A DNA stretch of 54,398 bases from Bacteroidales bacterium. GTDB lineage: Bacteria > Bacteroidota > Bacteroidia > Bacteroidales > UBA932. Position 1 is the stretch's first letter, and each line of letters opens with the position of its first letter. Location: the NCBI GenBank assembly GCA_017614715.1, contig JAGABI010000061.1:1-54398 (forward strand), given 5' to 3'. Positions 16,877 to 24,860 of this stretch are shown here, piece by piece. The translations under genes were made by a program, and so were the position numbers. The notes beneath the pieces were generated by a model. That model did no database searches. It was not told where the DNA came from and was given only the letters and a program-made list of their open reading frames with translations.

Positions 16877-18224
16877 TCTTCTCGAGTCTGCCTACCTCAA
16901 AGTCAACCGACTGGTCGCCAGCGTTGTTGCTGCCAAACTCATAATCCTTGCCGGGAAGGACGGCATTGAGGATGATTCCCACCAGTGCCGCTACTGCAAG
17001 ACCGCTGAGCTTAGTGAAACCAAGGTCGAGGCAGCCTGCCTGACTATAAGAGATACCTATTGCCAGCACCAGGATCAGCGCCATGATGATGACATTGCGG
17101 GAAGACTTGAAGTTTACCTGGTTCTCTACCACATTGCGTACGCCCACAGCGGAGATCATACCGTAAAGCACGAGTGATACACCTCCGATAGTTGCCGCAG
17201 GCATGCAGGCGATAACTGCAGAGAACTTGGGGCAGAAGCTAAGGATGATGGCAAATACGGCGGCGATGCGGATTACCCGGGGATCATAAACCTTGGTGAG
17301 GTTAAGCACACCGGTATTCTCACCGTAAGTGGTGTTTGCAGGGGCTCCGAAAAGGGAAGCGAGGCTGGTTGCGAGACCATCACCCATGAGAGTGCGGTGC
17401 AGGCCGGGATCCTCAAGATAGTTGATGCCGGTGGTAGAAGAGATGGCGCACATATCGCCGATATGCTCCATCATGGTAGCGAGCGAAATCGGGATAATGG
17501 CGATGATTGCGGCAACAATCAAGCTCCAGTTGGGATTTGAGAAGACGCTCAACGCGGTATTCTCCCACTTCACGGGAAGGCCAATCCATGCAGCCTCCTT
17601 AACGGCAGTGAAGTCGCACAGGCCAAAGCATGCAGCCACGATGTAAGAACCGAGCACGCCCAGCAGGATGGGGATAATCTTGATCATACCCTTGCCCCAG
17701 ATGTTGCAGATAACAATGATTACGATGGCGAGCAGCGCAATCCACCAGTTCTGGTTGCAGTTATTGATTGCAGAGCCGGCAAGGATAAGACCGATAGCGA
17801 TGATGATCGGGCCGGTTACAATCGGGGGGAAGAAACGCATTACCTTCTTTGCGCCGAAAGCGGAGAAAAGACCTGCGAGTATAAAATAGATGAGGCCTGC
17901 GCAGAACACGCCGATGCAGGCGTATGGCAGCGCCTGTGCCTGGGTGAGGCCGCCGGCCATGCCAAGCTGGACAACAGTGGCGTAACCGCCGAGGAACGCA
18001 AATGACGAACCCAGGAATGCGGGAACTTTAAATTGAGTACACAGGTGGAAGATGAGGGTACCCAGACCGGCAAACAGCAGGGTTGCAGACATCGAGAGGC
18101 CAGTTATCACCGGTACGAGGACCGTGGCTCCGAACATCGCAAACATGTGCTGCAGACCAAGGGTCATCATTCTGCCCTTTCCGAGTTTACGGGCATCATA
18201 GATAGCTTGATCGCTGATTTTCAT
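16869..18224 (-). CDS. uraA: Uracil permease (NCS2 family, UraA type)
   Basis: 451-residue inner-membrane nucleobase:proton symporter. The N-terminus contains LGLQHMFAMFGATVLVPVITGL. The NCS2 substrate-site region reads MMEHIGDMCAI, then GLHRTLMGDGLATSLASLFGAPANTTYGENTGV, which is the UraA/PyrP variant rather than the xanthine or uric acid permease variant. LGSSFAFLGG is also conserved. Fourteen helices are expected. It is the first gene of a nucleobase salvage operon with apt, a barrel protein and an AzgA-type permease. No purine riboswitch or clear promoter was recognised in the 130 bp upstream. Uracil is the best guess. Confidence 0.87.
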   Translation of the reverse strand: MKISDQAIYDARKLGKGRMMTLGLQHMFAMFGATVLVPVITGLSMSATLLFAGLGTLIFHLCTQFKVPAFLGSSFAFLGGYATVVQLGMAGGLTQAQALPYACIGVFCAGLIYFILAGLFSAFGAKKVMRFFPPIVTGPIIIAIGLILAGSAINNCNQNWWIALLAIVIIVICNIWGKGMIKIIPILLGVLGSYIVAACFGLCDFTAVKEAAWIGLPVKWENTALSVFSNPNWSLIVAAIIAIIPISLATMMEHIGDMCAISSTTGINYLEDPGLHRTLMGDGLATSLASLFGAPANTTYGENTGVLNLTKVYDPRVIRIAAVFAIILSFCPKFSAVIACMPAATIGGVSLVLYGMISAVGVRNVVENQVNFKSSRNVIIMALILVLAIGISYSQAGCLDLGFTKLSGLAVAALVGIILNAVLPGKDYEFGSNNAGDQSVDFEVGRLEKNE

Positions 18225-18354
18225 AGTATTTTGAAGTTAATAAAAGTTGCCTTTTCGTAATGCATAAAAATGCACATAAAGTTACAACTTCCATCAACTC
18301 CACAGCACCCCCGCGCGATTTTTCTATTTACAATTTTTCAACAGAGTAACCGCC

Positions 18355-19980
18355 TTATTTATACTTGATTACAAGCATATCGCCCTCGTCAATGGTAAAA
18401 GTTGCGGGGCCGGCAAACTGCTCAGAAAAGCGGCCGTCGCGGGCAATGGTGTAAACCATATCGTTGAAAACGGCTTCAAGAGTCATCTTCTCTCTAAGCG
18501 ACTTGTTGACTACAGTGATGTATTTATTACCGAGATTTTCAATAAAACCAACCAGCGCCTCCTGGTCAGTGGAGAGACTTGCAACTTCTTGCGGCAAGTC
18601 AGAATTGGCGAAACGGGTGGTCCATGCCGGCGCGGTATTGGTATGGCGCACCTTCTCCATAGTACAGCCGTCAAACACCCAGCCGCGGCGGTGGAGTTCA
18701 GTATTGAAATCTTTTAAAATGCCGTACGCCTCTTCATTCCAGGTGCCGTCCACCATAATCGGGGCAAAGTCGGTGCCACCGTATTGCAGAATTACGAAGT
18801 ATTGGATAACCTGCGCGCCGTAAGTCAGGTTGGAATACACCTGGAGGCGGAGATTCTCTACCGTGGGTTTTGCAAAGAGGTGCAGTTCCTTGTCTATCCA
18901 GCAGCTGGCCGCAAATCCCCACCAGGGGATGCCATACTGCTTGGTGAGGCTCGCCACAATCTCGTTGCTCCTCCACCAGTAGGATACAATGCCGTCAGGA
19001 TAATCAGGATCATCGTCAGGCCGGCACGGATACATATCGTAAGAGAGAAACTTCACGCCGCAGTCCCGGATGTAAGCCTCAACATACTCGTAGTAGGTCT
19101 TAGTGCCAAGTCCTGCCTGGCTGCCTTCGGGATTGAGGTTGATATATACCGGGTGGTCTGGATCCAGACTCTCTATCCTCTCCTTGCGGAACTTAAGGGA
19201 AGGTATCAGGGCCGTGGAAGGTTCGTCATAAATGTGATATGCAAAAGTAGCCGGATGGTCCTTCAGCTCATTAATCATATCATCCAGCCCCTTGTAATTC
19301 TCCGGGTCTCTTTCATACGCCTCCGCGTAGGGCCACACCACCGGGACACACTTCATTCCCACCTGCTGCGCCAGATCCAGCTGATGCATAAAAGGCCCCT
19401 CGTCAGTCTCAACAGTGACGATATTGATGCCGGCATCGGCCAGCTTCTGGAAATTCTCCAAAGTGGCCATATGATTCTTGAACCCGCGGTAGCCCATCGT
19501 CCTGAATGTAGTGCGGGTAGCATCGGAATACTGGTCGCGCACCATCACAGGCAATTTGGCGGAAGCAGCATGACCGTCGGCGGCAGTCGCCGTAACCGTA
19601 AACCCCGCCGGCGATGCCGGGTCCGGTGCAGTAATCACAATCTGCCCGCTAGATGCATCTTTAGGATTGACATTGTAAGCCCACCCCTCACTGTCTTTGG
19701 ACTTTATCTCAATTGTTGCATCCTCCTGCAGCAAATAGCTTATAACTACGCTGCCACCCGCATCAACGCCGTAGCCCTCCTTGTCAAAAGTAAAGAAGAA
19801 AGAGTCGTCTTCAGGGATAACAACCTCAGAGCCCGGCACTCCAGGAAGCCTCTGCTGCTGCAAATCTTCCAACTCCTGCTGCAGTTCCTCTACCCTCGCC
19901 TTATCCGCCTCGTCGCACGCAACAGCAACAATCAACATTAAAAACAAAACATATACGCCGCCAATAAATCTATTATGCAT
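18355..19980 (-). CDS. Lipoprotein with coiled coil, Ig-like and TIM-barrel glycosidase-like domains
   Basis: 541-residue lipoprotein. An upstream in-frame ATG exists (20139), but the ATG at 19980 directly precedes the signal peptide MHNRFIGGVYVLFLMLIV with lipobox AVAC, so it is the better start. After the Cys comes a short coiled coil (KARVEELQQELEDLQQQ), then a beta-rich Ig-like region of about 110 residues, then a TIM-barrel-like domain with TMGYRGF, DAGINIVTVETDEG, AYHIYDEPS and FLSYDMYPC. The Glu in YDEPS sits where GH-A clan enzymes carry the acid/base residue. A glycoside hydrolase role is plausible but no GH family can be assigned. It is monocistronic and flanked upstream by a structured non-coding element. 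Confidence 0.7.
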   Translation of the reverse strand: MHNRFIGGVYVLFLMLIVAVACDEADKARVEELQQELEDLQQQRLPGVPGSEVVIPEDDSFFFTFDKEGYGVDAGGSVVISYLLQEDATIEIKSKDSEGWAYNVNPKDASSGQIVITAPDPASPAGFTVTATAADGHAASAKLPVMVRDQYSDATRTTFRTMGYRGFKNHMATLENFQKLADAGINIVTVETDEGPFMHQLDLAQQVGMKCVPVVWPYAEAYERDPENYKGLDDMINELKDHPATFAYHIYDEPSTALIPSLKFRKERIESLDPDHPVYINLNPEGSQAGLGTKTYYEYVEAYIRDCGVKFLSYDMYPCRPDDDPDYPDGIVSYWWRSNEIVASLTKQYGIPWWGFAASCWIDKELHLFAKPTVENLRLQVYSNLTYGAQVIQYFVILQYGGTDFAPIMVDGTWNEEAYGILKDFNTELHRRGWVFDGCTMEKVRHTNTAPAWTTRFANSDLPQEVASLSTDQEALVGFIENLGNKYITVVNKSLREKMTLEAVFNDMVYTIARDGRFSEQFAGPATFTIDEGDMLVIKYK

Positions 19981-20070
19981 AACCGGGTGCTTTAAACGTG
20001 CCGCAAGATACGAATAATAATCGGTATCACGCAACATTCCATAGGGGTTCAGTTTCAGAAGAAAAGACAA

Positions 20071-20343
20071 CTTCCGGGCTGATGCCTCCGCATGAAGGCC
20101 CTGCTCGCTGTCACTCAGCCTTCCTGCACTACGCTTCAAAAAAGCCTATGCTCGGGGACTCGCGCTTCGCGCTCAAACATCCCTCGCATGGCCGGCGTTT
20201 TTGTGCGCTACGTGCTGCGTATTCACTCGTCGCAACACCACAAGCCTAACGGCTTGGCTGTTGATCCTCGCTCATCCGCACCGTCGGCTTCGCTAGCGCC
20301 GCTCGCATGCTCCTTCATGCTTTCAGCTGTTTCAGCCCGGAAG
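20071..20343. repeat. Structured non-coding element with nested long-range inverted repeats
   Basis: The stretch between the lipoprotein start (19980) and the next gene end (20467) holds no convincing gene. It contains two nested perfect inverted repeats: a 12-bp outer arm pair (20071-20082 with 20332-20343) and a 9-bp inner pair (20090-20098 with 20312-20320). Local hairpins lie inside, for example AAGCC-TAAC-GGCTT and GCGC-TTC-GCGC-type stems. The whole could fold into a branched RNA or cruciform of about 270 nt. It may be a dispersed repeat, a non-coding RNA or a mobile-element scar. Confidence 0.5.
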
Positions 20344-20466
20344 GGCAAGTACCACTATCCTTATCGGCCTTTCATCGACAATGACGCTGGAATTGGGCAC
20401 CATCGGACCAAAAAGAAAAAGCCGATGGATTATAGCTCCCTCGGCATAAAACATCGCACCGGATTC

Positions 20467-21033
20467 TTACTTACTTTTCGCCACTCGCTTGAAACGCCAC
20501 TCGTTGGTGTCTCGTTTCCCGTTGCGTTTGTTGAGATTATGGCGAATAGTTGCAGTTGTTCCCCATGTTTGTGGATGCTGCTCATCTTTCCATATCACAT
20601 TCAAACCATTTCCGTCGCATCGGCATTCTCCAAACATATCTTCCCAAAGATATGTAGGATGATCTTCTTTTCGGCCATCAGGCAAGACTTCATAAGCTCG
20701 AATGAGGAATGATGCACGGTAATGCTTATCGGGACTTTCAAAAGTGTAATCAACTCCTGAACGATGAGGATATACTGACCCTTCTTTGGGGAAGTATGGA
20801 ACATCTGCTCCTTTGTGGTACATATTAAAGTCTCGTCTCCATTCCTCCTTGGTATCGTACTCTGAATAAAGGTAGAATTCGATGTCCGTAGGATAAATGC
20901 GTCTTACTCCATTCACAAGGAAGTATCCTGAATTGAAGACAGCTTCTGCTATAGAACGAAACTGGTCCTTAATTGAATCTTCAGTGGCCGTTACTGGATT
21001 AAAATCGGCTATTGCTTGAGATAGTGTTTTCAT
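20467..21033 (-). CDS. Unrecognised protein, paralogue of the gene at 21159-21923
   Basis: 188 residues from the ATG at 21033. A longer frame to 21111 runs through the eroded deiminase tail and is not favoured. No signal peptide or membrane segment is seen. It shares with its neighbour a core of the form IEFYxY...DVPYFP...HxSGxDxTFE...HYRASxLIRxYEVL, so the two are diverged copies. The C-terminal half is Lys/Arg/Asn-rich (RHNLNKRNGKRDTNEWRFKRVAKSK spans the end). The core vaguely recalls the methylpurine-DNA glycosylase fold, where a Glu-Tyr pair, a YVY-type strand and an LIRA segment occur in that order, but this is weak. It starts 11 bp after a remnant of a deiminase gene, mirroring the intact pair upstream. 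Confidence 0.7.
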   Translation of the reverse strand: MKTLSQAIADFNPVTATEDSIKDQFRSIAEAVFNSGYFLVNGVRRIYPTDIEFYLYSEYDTKEEWRRDFNMYHKGADVPYFPKEGSVYPHRSGVDYTFESPDKHYRASFLIRAYEVLPDGRKEDHPTYLWEDMFGECRCDGNGLNVIWKDEQHPQTWGTTATIRHNLNKRNGKRDTNEWRFKRVAKSK

Positions 21034-21043
21034 AACAATCGGT

Positions 21044-21115
21044 TTATGCTTCTTCTTTGGGCCATTCATCGACATCGGCCAGAATATTCCAGCTGACGCA
21101 ATTGAGGGCACCTTT
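21044..21115 (-). pseudogene. Eroded C-terminal tail of a second agmatine-deiminase-type gene
   Basis: On the - strand about 23 codons followed by TAA encode EKGALNCVSWNILADVDEWP then KEEA. The intact deiminase at 21937-22857 ends GGALHCVTWNVLADAPEWP then KEEL. The catalytic-Cys segment and the stop position are conserved, but the frame is closed by TAG immediately upstream, so only the end of the gene remains. It lies just upstream of the smaller paralogue, repeating the order seen in the intact copy. Confidence 0.8.
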
Positions 21116-21158
21116 TTCCTATAAAAGCCGATATTGACACAGAAGAAGAATCCGAGGA

Positions 21159-21923
21159 CTATAGGCCTGGGTTATCATTATTACCTTCTGCTATAGATTC
21201 CTTTGTCCGAAGAACAGAAGCCTCATACTCTTTCTTGTCCCTGTAAATAAAGCCCCATTTGTGACCTGGAGCATTCTTGCGGGCCTCAATCTTCGGCTCG
21301 TGATACTCAGGATTGCTTATCTCACACCATTCCACCCCAGATTCACCCCCATTCATCGAAAAACCATTTAGGAAGTACTGACGATAAGTAGAGCGGGTAT
21401 CAATGAATGGTTCCTCTTTCAGGCAAATTATTCCAACCGGATTATATTTATCCTTATTAGCAGAGGCTTTTTCTTTATTCCAAGATGTATTCAGTTCAAC
21501 GAATTTATTCTCATTGAGATCCAGAACCACATATTGACGGATTAGTGCTGACGCTCTGTAGTGGCCAGACTCTTTCTCAAATGTAATGTCGAAGCCGGAC
21601 CAATGAGAGTGCAATGTCATGATGGGGAAATAAGGCACATCTCTTTCAACGAACCTACCATCACGATGGTAAACAATATCATCGATAATCCTATCTCCAG
21701 AAACAACTTCTTCTTCATGGTAGTAGAACTCAACCTTACTGATGAATATGGCATATTCCTTCCTGACCTTAATGTATCCGCCATAGATCATCTTTTGGGC
21801 TAGGAGGCAAAAAACTTGATTCAGCTCATTCTCCTTATCATTTGAATGAGCTCCATCAAACTCATTTAGGCATTCCATTAAGGAATGATTCTTAATGAAA
21901 TCCAGATTGATATTATGTGACAT
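21159..21923 (-). CDS. Unrecognised protein, larger paralogue adjacent to the deiminase
   Basis: 254 residues, soluble, no signal peptide. The N-terminal 50 residues are unlike the smaller copy. The shared core runs from KVEFYYHEE through DVPYFPIMTLHSHWSGFDITFE to HYRASALIRQYVVL (about residues 65-130). Other conserved-looking polar residues include YHRDGRF and WCEISNPEY. The start ATG is 13 bp after the deiminase stop, so the two genes are probably co-transcribed. Possible similarity to methylpurine-DNA-glycosylase-like folds is only a structural guess. No function is assigned. Confidence 0.75.
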   Translation of the reverse strand: MSHNINLDFIKNHSLMECLNEFDGAHSNDKENELNQVFCLLAQKMIYGGYIKVRKEYAIFISKVEFYYHEEEVVSGDRIIDDIVYHRDGRFVERDVPYFPIMTLHSHWSGFDITFEKESGHYRASALIRQYVVLDLNENKFVELNTSWNKEKASANKDKYNPVGIICLKEEPFIDTRSTYRQYFLNGFSMNGGESGVEWCEISNPEYHEPKIEARKNAPGHKWGFIYRDKKEYEASVLRTKESIAEGNNDNPGL

Positions 21924-21936
21924 ATGCTATGTGGTT

Positions 21937-22857
21937 TTATAATTCTTCTTTGGGCCACTCGGGAGCATCAGCAAGGACATTCCACGTTACGCAATGGAGG
22001 GCGCCGCCATCGCGGGCCAGTTCTTCGCAGCCTTGTACCTGGAGGACTTTGCAGCCCGGATAGTGCTGCTGGATTTGCTCCAGAGCCTGCTCATCTTCCT
22101 TTGCGTGCAGGCTAGGTACAAATATACACTTTTTTACGCGAAGGAAGTTCAGGTAGGCCCAGGATAGTTTGCTGAGCCTGGGGACGTTATATTCCAACTC
22201 CTCCACCACAAAGTGCGGCGAAAGGGCCTCCAGCAGCCTTTTCCGCAGGCAAGGGTCGGTTTGGACGTAATTATTCAGGAGGACTCGATTCCCGTCAATC
22301 CATCGGACCATTCCATCGGCATGTCCGAAGATTTCGTAGCGGTCCCAAGGTATGATGACAATCTGGATCTGCAAGTAGTTTTCGAGTATGGAAAGCAGCT
22401 CTTTCCTTTCAATCCAGTTATTCTCCTGAAAGATTTTGTCGGTCATAATGACCTTATCTCCGCATTTGACAAAGTTGCCGCCGTCCAGAATTAATTCCTT
22501 CGGAATTCGTCCGTGGTGCAAATTGTCGATGATTACCATGGGCTGATCCTTTGAAAGGGTCATCGTAAGTATTCGGCCGAGGTCCAAATGTTTAATGATT
22601 TTCAGGACATTCGGGATATATCCATCATAGCCCAGCAGATAATCTGGCCAGTACTGATATAAAAAGAAAAGAGTCTTTTCGAGTTGAGTTGGCATATAGT
22701 CCCGTGCCCAGACTTGCTTGTAGGATGATGTATAGGGTATGAATTCGACATGAATCTGCTCCCTGCGCAAAGCCTCAAGGAGGTTCCTGCAGACCGGCAC
22801 GTAGTGGCTGAGGCCATGGGCCAGATACACCATATTCGTTTGATAATCCTGAATCAT
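21937..22857 (-). CDS. Agmatine deiminase / peptidylarginine-deiminase family (PF04371-type) protein
   Basis: 306 residues from the ATG at 22857, which lies 5 bp past the end of the Sel1-repeat gene; a longer frame to 22923 would overlap that gene. Catalytic motifs of the guanidino-modifying superfamily are present: WARDYMP (about 50-56), LDGGNF, the His in GHADGMVRW, and the nucleophilic Cys289 in GGALHCVTWN. These hydrolyse guanidino groups (agmatine to N-carbamoylputrescine, or peptidyl-arginine to citrulline) with release of ammonia. No signal peptide is seen, so it is not a secreted PPAD-like enzyme. The protein is shorter than standard AguA (about 350-370), and its setting among unknown genes is unusual, so the natural substrate is uncertain. 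Confidence 0.83.
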   Translation of the reverse strand: MIQDYQTNMVYLAHGLSHYVPVCRNLLEALRREQIHVEFIPYTSSYKQVWARDYMPTQLEKTLFFLYQYWPDYLLGYDGYIPNVLKIIKHLDLGRILTMTLSKDQPMVIIDNLHHGRIPKELILDGGNFVKCGDKVIMTDKIFQENNWIERKELLSILENYLQIQIVIIPWDRYEIFGHADGMVRWIDGNRVLLNNYVQTDPCLRKRLLEALSPHFVVEELEYNVPRLSKLSWAYLNFLRVKKCIFVPSLHAKEDEQALEQIQQHYPGCKVLQVQGCEELARDGGALHCVTWNVLADAPEWPKEEL

Positions 22858-22861
22858 AGTG

Positions 22862-23629
22862 CTATTTCTCCTTCTTGATGTAGAATCCGTGTTTCTTGGC
22901 CAGTCTCTCATATTTCTCTGCAACCTTGAGGTCTTTTTCTATACCCTGACCTTTCCGGAAGCATCGGGCAAGATTATGTTCTGCACAAGCGCCAGCGCCA
23001 TTCTCTACTGCCAACGAGAAGTACAGGTAGGCCTTCTGAAAGTCTTTCTGAACGCCAAGGCCCTCTTCATAGCACAGTCCCAGAAGGTTCTGCGCCTCCT
23101 CATCATCATAGTCTGCCGCCATGAAGGCATACAGAAGCCCTAGCTGGACATTCCTGTACTTTTCATCCCGGAAAAGATATATCTGTGCCAGATTGACCAT
23201 TGCCGCGGTGACACCCAAGTCGGCCGCTTTACGGTACCAATACAAGGCCCACCTCATGCTTTTCTTTACCCCGATTCCACAATCATAGCAGAAGCCGTAA
23301 TCTGAGAACGCTGCTGGATACCCCTTCAATACCAACTTATAGACAAGAGCCAGATACTTTTTTGGATCAGGTTCTCCAAACCAACCGGCACCGTATCCGT
23401 AAGACAACGTGTGACCGGCCCGATTATATTTCCTGCGATACAGGTTTTCAAGAATCTCCTTCCCCTCGTTCTTTTTTCCATTTACGATGAGCTTCATAGC
23501 ATCTGCATATGCCTTATCCCATTTATCGTAAATATTAGCAATGTCCTCTTCATGGGGCATCATCCTCATTGCGTAACAGCGACCGGGTATTTCAATAGAC
23601 TTATCAACAATTGCTGGAGGTTTAATCAT
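22862..23629 (-). CDS. Sel1-repeat (TPR-like) protein
   Basis: 255 residues with about four to five Sel1-like repeats from residue 90 on. Repeat cores include AAFSDYGFCYDCGIGVKKSM, ALYWYRKAADLGVTAAMVNLA, AQNLLGLCYEEGLGVQKDFQ and AEHNLARCFRKGQGIEKDLK. Each has the A-x-x-x-L-G-x-x-Y-x-x-G-x-G-V-x-K-D helix-turn-helix pattern. Such proteins are protein-interaction scaffolds. No signal peptide is visible, suggesting a cytoplasmic location, and the start at 23629 is the first ATG of the frame. It is followed after 4 bp by the deiminase gene, suggesting one transcript. Function unknown. Confidence 0.85.
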   Translation of the reverse strand: MIKPPAIVDKSIEIPGRCYAMRMMPHEEDIANIYDKWDKAYADAMKLIVNGKKNEGKEILENLYRRKYNRAGHTLSYGYGAGWFGEPDPKKYLALVYKLVLKGYPAAFSDYGFCYDCGIGVKKSMRWALYWYRKAADLGVTAAMVNLAQIYLFRDEKYRNVQLGLLYAFMAADYDDEEAQNLLGLCYEEGLGVQKDFQKAYLYFSLAVENGAGACAEHNLARCFRKGQGIEKDLKVAEKYERLAKKHGFYIKKEK

Positions 23630-23824
23630 AATGGAATATATTATAATTATAAATTATTAAACATCAGATACTTAACCAATCCAGCGGCAAACATAGGGGC
23701 TTATTTCGAGGCCGCCAAACAAAAGATGTTAAAGATTGTTAAAGGATTCGAAAAGAACTGTCAATATAGGTGCTATACTAGGGGCAATTCGGGGACATAG
23801 AGATGTGGTTGTGAATACTTACAT

Positions 23825-24025
23825 TTGACTCCAGAAGAACGGCATCAGACAGGCCTAGACAGGAAGATTGAAGGCCCCGGGAATTGGACGCCTCCGGCAG
23901 ATGTGAAGGAACGTGCCCGAAAATTCATCGAAAATGGTGGCAATGATGATCCAGCATTGGACGCTATCCAGGACGGTGACTACCACGATCTGTTAGACCA
24001 AAATGGTGGACCTGAAGGGTTCTGA
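23825..24025 (+). CDS. Small hypothetical protein, doubtful
   Basis: A 66-codon frame beginning with TTG (no ATG in frame after the stop at 23798). The product is hydrophilic, with a Pro-rich middle (GPGNWTPPAD) and an acidic tail (DDPALDAIQDGDYHDLLDQ). The composition looks protein-like, but no family, promoter or start is evident. It could be a fragment of a decayed gene. It is the only candidate in the 527 bp between the Sel1 gene (23629) and the gene ending at 24157. The rest of that stretch holds only a small GCGCT-CC-AGCGC hairpin near 24070. Confidence 0.3.
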   Translation: MTPEERHQTGLDRKIEGPGNWTPPADVKERARKFIENGGNDDPALDAIQDGDYHDLLDQNGGPEGF

Positions 24026-24156
24026 TTACGTAAGCGAAGAATAGCATAATAAAAAAGGGCTTCGATAGCGCTCCAGCGCCAGCAATATGACAAGTTCTCG
24101 GCCACATATTTGGGGCTGAGTGACTATAGCCAGAGTTGATGAGAAAGATTGAGAAA

Positions 24157-24834
24157 TTAACTTCTATTAATCAAATTAGCCCAGGCTTCCGGACTCATAT
24201 TGCCGTGGGTTAGATATGTGTTCCGGGGACTTGTCAAGGTATAATAATGAGTCTCCAATTCTGGGATTGCCTTCAACCATTCTGCTTTATGTCGAAGAAT
24301 GAATATGGTTTTCCCCTCTGTGATAGCCTTTCTAACCAATTGACTTGTATACTCGAAAGAAGGGAGGGGCGCCCTCATAAAATCATAAAAATCCTTCGAG
24401 TGATACGGGTAGAACTCCAACTCAAATAATTTTGGGGTGCGACCTAAAAGTTTTGTAAGTTCTCTCAAACGCTTTTGCCAGTATTCCTGACCAGGATGGA
24501 CAATCGTCTTTTTCGATCTGGGGCATACTGCCTCAATCTTGTACTTTGGATCAACCCAAAAGAAATCTTTATTCTTATGAGAATATACATCCTTCAAGAT
24601 TGTGGGCAAAATATCAAGACAGAAAAAACAATTGTCCCGGTCAGAAAAACCTGGGTTACCTGTCAGAATATAAACCTCAGCTTGCGGATCCCCAACAAAC
24701 GGCTCCGGGTGTAATTCAAGGCAAAGCTTCTTAAAATCATCAGAAGGAAGTGTGTCTATAACGGGTTTGTCACATGAAGCAAATATACGATTATCCTCTA
24801 TTGATAGGGACAGCCAAGGGTTGGTATCACACAT
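24157..24834 (-). CDS. Protein resembling the uracil-DNA glycosylase superfamily
   Basis: 225 residues, soluble. The segment AEVYILTGNPGFSDRDN (about residues 52-68) resembles the first motif of UDG-superfamily proteins (hydrophobic strand, then G-x-N/D-P-G). FELEFYPYHSKDF and a late RHKAEWLKAIPEL...LTSPRN...LTHGNMSPE segment fit the later strand and loop motifs. The strict catalytic signatures of known UDG families (GQDPYH, HPS) are absent, so activity on uracil is not implied. It is in the same orientation as its neighbours, with 26 bp to the next gene upstream. Family resemblance is my inference from pattern, moderate at best. Confidence 0.5.
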   Translation of the reverse strand: MCDTNPWLSLSIEDNRIFASCDKPVIDTLPSDDFKKLCLELHPEPFVGDPQAEVYILTGNPGFSDRDNCFFCLDILPTILKDVYSHKNKDFFWVDPKYKIEAVCPRSKKTIVHPGQEYWQKRLRELTKLLGRTPKLFELEFYPYHSKDFYDFMRAPLPSFEYTSQLVRKAITEGKTIFILRHKAEWLKAIPELETHYYTLTSPRNTYLTHGNMSPEAWANLINRS

Positions 24835-24860
24835 AATTTGAGTAATTATCCGTATTTATG

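Noticed and set aside
18784-19941. A 385-codon open frame on the + strand
   Set aside because: It is antisense to the lipoprotein at 18355-19980, whose signal peptide, lipobox and barrel motifs are convincing. The + strand translation shows no domain and has unusual composition.
20240-20275. GCCTAAC/GTTAGGC sequence resembling integron attC core sites
   Set aside because: Only a single palindromic core is present, without the paired L/R boxes at proper spacing or any integrase.
20092-20712. A 206-codon open frame on the + strand across the structured element
   Set aside because: It runs from the repeat-rich non-coding region into the antisense of the 20467 gene, has low-complexity Ser/Ala/Arg content and no family resemblance.
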